Positions 59,401 through 64,000 of a stretch of 64,000 nucleotides of DNA are shown here, in pieces. Below the pieces are notes generated by a model. The model was not told the DNA's origin. It did no database searches and saw only the letters and a program-made list of their open reading frames with translations. Within the stretch, counting starts at the first letter, position 1. Every line of letters starts with the position of its first letter. A program made the position numbers and the translations under genes. The DNA comes from Cenococcum geophilum 1.58 (taxonomy: Eukaryota; Ascomycota; Dothideomycetes; Gloniales; Gloniaceae), in assembly GCA_001692895.1 (NCBI GenBank), contig KV748238.1:558001-622000 (forward strand), in the 5' to 3' direction.

Positions 59401-60360
59401 TTTTACAGCTAAAGATATAGCTACTATCTCTATCCTCTAGGGTCCAGCAGCTAATTGAAAACTAGAAAATAGAGAGAATCTCCTCCTATTTCTATATCCT
59501 TTTCTATCTTAAAAGGTAGTAAGGAAGAAGCTGTATAAGAACATCTAAGACTAGTAAAAAATCTATAAGAATCCCTAAAGTGGGACCTAGTAGATATATA
59601 ATACATAGATGGCTCTAAAGATAATAAATTAAATATAGCTGCCGTATATAAAATAGGGGAGAGAAATAGGATTAAATATGTAATAAACTGGAATCTAGGA
59701 CCCTATATAGAAATTATAAATATAGGGCTTTATGCAGTCTATTGGGCCCTAGAATACCTAAAATAATAAAGACTAAAAGAGAAATAAGTATATATCTTTA
59801 TAGATAGCTAAGCGGCTATTAAGAGATTATAGCTTAATTCTCTTATAGGGGGGTAAGAACTAGTCTTTAAAATTACGTAAAGCTGTTCCTATTTAGCTAG
59901 TAAGGGGATCTCTATTAACTTCTACTGGGTTCCTAACCATTTAGGTATCTATAGGAACAAAATAGTAGATAAGCTAGCTAAAAAGGGCCTTTCTAAAAGA
60001 AAACTATAATCTTCTTATACCTCTCTAGCCTATATAGGGAGAGTAGCAAGAGAAAAGATACTAAAATAGTGGGAAAATAACTAGCAGCAGAATAAGAATA
60101 AGGAAAAACACTATACTAGGATCTATAAAGGAAGCTATTCCTTTTCTCTTAAAGCCCCTAAGGATAAATATTCTAAAAGGTTATTTTAAATCCTTCCTTA
60201 AAGTAATAGGGGAAGATAAAGACGGTAGATGCTTTAGGGAATATAGAGCACTATAAACCCCTAGGCACCTATAACTAGACCATAACCTATATAGAGAAGA
60301 GAGAAGAGAAATGCAAAAGAAACTAGGCTCTTCTCTCTCTCTAAAGAAGCTATTTTGTAC
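56500..60360 (+). pseudogene. LINE-2 ORF2: endonuclease, RT, RNase H, broken
   Basis: Endonuclease: NIILVQEPST with the catalytic Glu (~56600), PFILIGDYN (~56945), DLVFYLGNF (~57130) and SNYKTIAF in place of the SDH motif (~57200). Reverse transcriptase: KSYRPISLLNCLGKTLEKIF (~58190), FLDVKGAFNNIS (~58410), GSPISPILFLLYIHNIY (~58600) and SYIDNF for the YADD box (~58680, second Asp read as Asn). RNase H: YIDGSKDNKLNIAAVYK (~59605), then LYAVYWALEYLK (with the Glu mutated or shifted) and FYWVPNHLGIYRNKIVDKLA (~59920). A C-terminal Cys/His region follows (~60230-60300). Compared with the truncated copy, this one has two small deletions, near 59480 and 60180. Stops are frequent. Confidence 0.9.
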
Positions 60361-60687
60361 ATAAAAAGGAAAAAAGTTCTTTTTTCTATTTCTAAGTAAG
60401 ACAGAGATAGCTACTAGAAAGTGGCTAATAACAGCAAGATCTATAGAAGGAGGTAACTCCTACTAGGCTCCTAGTAAAGAGATATTAGTAAGTAAAAGGA
60501 TAGAAATAAATTATAAAAGGACAGGGATAGGTGTTAGGATTTCTTATTTCTTATAGTTTTCTACTATTTTCTTATTCTTTAGTATTTTACTAAGGAACTA
60601 TAAACCTCTAATTTAGGGGCTTATAAACTACTAGGACATAATTACTAGTACATATTAAGCTGCCCTAAGGGATTTATATATATAGGA

Positions 60688-60741
60688 CTATAGCGCTATA
60701 GCTTAGAGGCTGCATACGCAGTATTGTACATAGTATAATAC
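60688..60741 (+). repeat. LINE-2 3'-end palindrome and terminal hairpin
   Basis: A 14-bp perfect palindrome, CTATAGCGCTATAG (60688-60701), is followed by a hairpin GTATTGTA-CATAG-TATAATAC (60721-60741). Both recur at the 3' ends of the two other LINE-2 copies. The last hairpin lies within ~15 bases of the element end, the place where LINE reverse transcriptases recognise their RNA. Confidence 0.75.
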
Positions 60742-60811
60742 AATAGATATAATAATGAAAAATTCTATTTTAAAAGTATTTCCTTTAAACGGCCTTAAGG
60801 GTTTTGTTTAG

Positions 60812-62131
60812 CAGCTAATTCAAAACTGGAAAATAGAGAGAATCTCTCTAAACTGGCAAAAACTGTAGTCTCTTTCTATTTCTACATTCTTTTCTATCTT
60901 AAGAGGTAGTAAGGAAGAAGCTGCATAAGAATATCTAAGGCTAGTAGAAAATCTATAAGATTCCTTAGAGTGGGATTTAGTAGATATATACTATATAGAT
61001 GGCTCTAAAGATAGTAAATTAAGTGCGGCAGCTATATATAAAATAGGAGAGAGAAATAGGATTAAATATATAACAAATTGGAACCTAGGACCCTATATAG
61101 AAATTATAAACGTAAAGCTCTACGCAGTCTATAGGGCCCTAAAACACCTAAAGCAATAAAGACTAGAAGAGAAAAAGATTATAACTAAATTCTCTTATAG
61201 GAGGGCAAGAACTAGCCTTTAAAATTATACAAAGCTGCTCCTATTTAGCTAGTAAAGGTATCTCTATTAACTTCTATTGGGTTCCTAGCCACTTAGGAAT
61301 TTATAGAAACGAAATAGTAAATAAACTAGTTAAAAAGGGTTTCTCTAGAAGAAAAATTAATTCTTCTGATACTTCTTTATCCTATATAGGGAGAGTAGTA
61401 AGAGAAAAGATACTAGAATAGTGGAAAAATAATTAGCAACAGAATAAGAATAAAGGAAAACACTATACTAGGATCTGTAAAGGAAGCTATTCCTTTTCTC
61501 TTAAAGCACCTAAGGATAGATATCCTAAAAAGCTACAATCAGCTTTCTTTTAGCTAAAACTAAAAAAGGGTTACTTTAAATCCTTCTCTAAAACAATAGG
61601 AAAGGACAAAGAAGGTAGATGCTTTAGGGAATGTACTGCTATACAAACCCCTAAACACCTACGACTAGACTGCAGCCTATATAGAGAAGAGAGAAAGAAT
61701 ATACAAAGGCAACTAGGCTCTTCTCTCTCTTTAAAGAAGTTATTTTACATAAAGAAAGGAAGAGAAGCTCTTTTTCTATTCTTAGATAGGATAAGGATAA
61801 CTACTAGAAAGTGGCTAATAGTAGTAAGATCTTTAGAAGGAGGTAACTCCTACTAGGCTTCTAGTAGATAGATAATAGGGAGTAAAATAATAGTAATAAT
61901 TTACAAAATGGCAGGGACAGGCATTAAAATTTCTTATTTTTTAGAATCTTTTCTATTGTTTTCTTATTACCTAATAGTTATTAGTAACCTAGTATTTTTA
62001 CTAAGTAGCTATAAACTACTAGGACATAATTACTAGTATATATTAAGCTGCCTAAGAAGGATATATATATATAGAGCTATAGCGCCATAGCCTAGAGGCT
62101 GCATATGTAGTATTATACGTAATATAATACA
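60812..62131 (+). mobile_element. LINE-2, 5'-truncated copy
   Basis: A 1.3-kb tail of LINE-2 lying 56 bp after the end of the longer copy, in the same orientation. It starts within ORF2 before RNase H (AGCAGCTAATTC) and ends just after the terminal hairpin, GTATTATA-CGTAA-TATAATAC (62110-62130). An A/T-rich run of TTAAAAA repeats follows to about 62170. It retains bases that are deleted from the longer copy (near 60860 and 61530), so it is an independent insertion and not a tandem duplication. Confidence 0.88.
60825..61900 (+). pseudogene. LINE-2 ORF2 C-terminal fragment (RNase H to end)
   Basis: RNase H reads YIDGSKDSKLSAAAIYKIGE (~60990). Downstream are FYWVPSHLGIYRNEIVNKL (~61275) and a well-kept C-terminal Cys/His region, ECTAIQTPKHLRLDCSLYRE (~61630-61690), of the type that closes ORF2 in fungal LINEs. 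It is less damaged than the longer copy in this part. It is missing endonuclease and reverse transcriptase. Confidence 0.85.
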
Positions 62132-62950
62132 ACGGACCTAAAAAAATTAAAAATTAAAAAATTAAAAAAGAGGTATACTTTTAGCAGCTATAAAGCTAAG
62201 TCACTTATATAAATTAAATATTGGTAATTAACCATTAGTACTATAACACACACTCCTTATACCTAGAAATAATACCACATTATTTAATATATAATTAGCA
62301 ATAATACAGCGAAGCTATTTATGGTATTTTTATACCCTTAAGAGTTACGGCGGCTTTTACCAATACCTACGGTGTTATAAAAGGCGGCTGCTTAGCTATT
62401 AATACGTCTATAAAAAAGCATATAAAAAGAGATATAATACTCGCATATTTATTACGGCCCAACTACTTATAATTTGCAATTAATTCTACTATTCTTACTA
62501 GTTAGATAACGCGTAATTATAACCGGACGGTATAAATATAGATACTAATAAGTATGCTCTAGTAGCAGTAAAATATAAGTAAAATGCCTATCTGGTACCT
62601 CTGTGCGTTATATTATTATTATTACTTAGAGTAGAGATATTTAATGCAACTAAGAATATAAAGGTAGGTAAACTAATTTTATATAAGACCAATAATAATA
62701 TATAGTAAGTTAGCTAGATAATTTTAGATATTACTATATTATAACACGATAATAGCCAAAATATACTATACAATCCTTTTTATTCGGAGTTTAATTATGC
62801 CTTTTTAATATAGCTATACCGTATTCGCTATATAAAGGGAGACGTTAATATACTACTTAAAGACACCCGCTTTAGCCTACTTTATAGCTTACTCAGCTTC
62901 TAATTTATAAATTAATAGGAAGAACTAATTACTGCTATTCTATTTAGTAT
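62132..62950. other. AT-rich flank, no gene identified
   Basis: A short AT-rich tail (TTAAAAA repeats, 62138-62170) is followed by about 0.8 kb of TA-rich sequence that may be the start of the Plavaka-like element. I could not find its inverted-repeat end or a start codon. Confidence 0.4.
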
Positions 62951-62959
62951 ATAAGATGA

Positions 62960-64000
62960 ATAATAGCTCCAATTAGAGTATAAGGTAGAATTAAACATGA
63001 AAGGCTTTAAGTAGAGGTAATATTATATTCTTTACTAAAATATTATAAATATAATTACCTTTCTAATTGGCTATTAACCCTTTAAAGATGCACTAGTATA
63101 TATATTAAAGAGACTTTACAAATGCCGAAAACTACTAAGTCTACAATAAGCTATATAGCGGTAACTAGTAGTAAAAGATATAAGGCAAGCTTCTTAGTAG
63201 TGTTATAGTAGTTCCTATACTTATAGTAGTTGATAAGACCTAGCTAATAATATACTATAGTAATAAATCGGCCTAGCCAGTATATCTTACTATTAGTAAT
63301 CTTAACTGACAAGTTTAGCGCCAATAAATATCCATTATAAATATCCTTATTGGCTTTATACTAGTTATTAAAGAAAAGGATAATAATATAATAAGTGAAG
63401 CATATTATAAGGCAATAAGAGCTATCCTTAAACGTAAGTCCTGCTTTAGTATTCTAACGCTATATTCTATTAACTAAAATATAATATTAATTAAACATCT
63501 TATAGAAAGCGGCGTAGACCTTTAATATACGGATAATTTTATATAATAATGTTATCTAATTATATATAGAATAATAACAGACTATAAAGAATAAGTGCTG
63601 CTTATAGGTGTTAAAAGCTAATAGCACTACACTATATGCTAGGTCCCCCCTCTAAAGTATAAAAACTTAACTAAGAAATAATACCCGCTACGCACCTATA
63701 AGGAGACGAGAAGATAGATTAAACGCTAGTAACTAAAGAATATTCTTTTATCCTTAGATAACTGGGTATAACTAGTAGAATATTTTATATAGTACTATCG
63801 CCTATATAATATCTATAAGAGTATAATAGTAGATGTTCTATATTAGCTTCTAAAGAGTATTATTATATAACTTATTAAATGGGTACGGAAACTAGTAGGC
63901 GATATTGTCTAGCTAAAAAGAAAGAAAAGAAAGATAAAGATAACTACAATAAATATATCTATAGAGGCTTAGCTTAATTAGCGTTTTAGATTAGTTTTGG
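62960..64000 (+). pseudogene. Plavaka-like (KDZ superfamily) transposase fragment, runs off window
   Basis: The plus strand reads through stops as DKTQLIIYYSNKSA, then PVYLTISNLN and ILIGFILVIKEKD (63234-63390). After that come ISEAYYKAIRAILKR and HYTICxVPPLKY (~63625-63660). The order 'DKTQL..F..DKSAWPVYLTIGN', 'VLIGYLPV.K' and 'C..C.VPP' is characteristic of Plavaka transposases of the KDZ (Kyakuja-Dileera-Zisupton) superfamily, cut-and-paste DNA elements of fungi. The upstream part (62960-63160) reads YKVELNMKGFK and similar. Catalytic residues cannot be confirmed, because the rest lies beyond 64000. Numerous stops make it a pseudogene. Confidence 0.75.

Larger units (their letters stand above)
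54330..60755 (+). mobile_element. LINE-2: near full-length non-LTR retrotransposon, inactivated
   Basis: A 6.4-kb plus-strand element with a 5' untranslated region, ORF1 with knuckles, ORF2 with endonuclease, reverse transcriptase and RNase H, a 3' untranslated region and a conserved terminal hairpin. ORF1 knuckles and an RNase H in ORF2 fit the Tad1 group of fungal LINEs. It is distinct from LINE-1 in sequence. Two more, 5'-truncated, copies lie at 48905-49799 and 60812-62131. The start is approximate and no target duplication was found. Confidence 0.9.

Noticed and set aside
60756-60811. The two LINE-2 copies as a simple tandem duplication
   Set aside because: The second copy keeps bases deleted in the first and has its own 3' end and tail, so it is a separate insertion.

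Overview
The window looks like a transposon graveyard from a filamentous ascomycete (Pezizomycotina). Almost all of it is AT-rich, TpA-rich and packed with in-frame stops. Recognisable transposon proteins can be read only through those stops, and paired long terminal repeats (LTRs) differ almost entirely by transitions. That is the pattern of repeat-induced point mutation (RIP). I found no host gene and no RNA gene. About ten N bases mark uncertain positions.

Layout. 1-~900 is a non-RIPped, GC-richer, non-coding stretch with degenerate repeats and one possible short retroposon. ~940-4974 and 6992-10936 are AT-rich and unassigned; a Fot1/pogo DNA transposon (4977-6989, minus) sits between them with a TA target duplication. 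10937-18788 is a Ty3/gypsy chromovirus (Gypsy-1, minus). 18789-42624 is a nest: Gypsy-A (plus) is interrupted by a Ty1/copia element (19187-25307, minus, duplication GATAC) and by a second chromovirus, Gypsy-B (28939-~40335, plus). Gypsy-B is itself interrupted by a Tad1-type LINE (LINE-1, ~30490-35680, minus). 42625-50866 is a broken second copy of Gypsy-1. It is split by Gypsy-C (42841-48821, minus, duplication GCTAG), the best preserved element here, and by a 5'-truncated LINE-2 (48905-49799, minus). ~50867-52880 is mostly unassigned. ~52880-54320 is the integrase and chromodomain end of another chromovirus (Gypsy-D, minus). 54330-60755 is a near full-length LINE-2 (plus), followed by a 5'-truncated copy (60812-62131). 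The right edge holds part of a Plavaka-like (KDZ superfamily) transposase running off the window.

How it fits together. All four chromoviruses end pol with a chromodomain, the module that directs integration into heterochromatin, which suits this dense nesting. The insertion order can be read from the interruptions: LINE-1 is younger than Gypsy-B, which is younger than Gypsy-A; copia is younger than Gypsy-A; Gypsy-C and the LINE-2 fragment are younger than Gypsy-1 copy 2. No element can be autonomous as it stands.

The points most worth a second look are: a conserved palindromic block after the chromodomain in Gypsy-A, -B and -C; an in-frame 16-unit (64-residue) tandem expansion inside the Fot1 DDE core; a conserved terminal hairpin shared by three LINE-2 copies; and a copia LTR whose 28-bp repeat number differs between its two ends. 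I did not find a convincing new multi-gene system. All domain limits are read by eye and approximate; TIR, LTR and target-duplication borders are read to the base except where stated.
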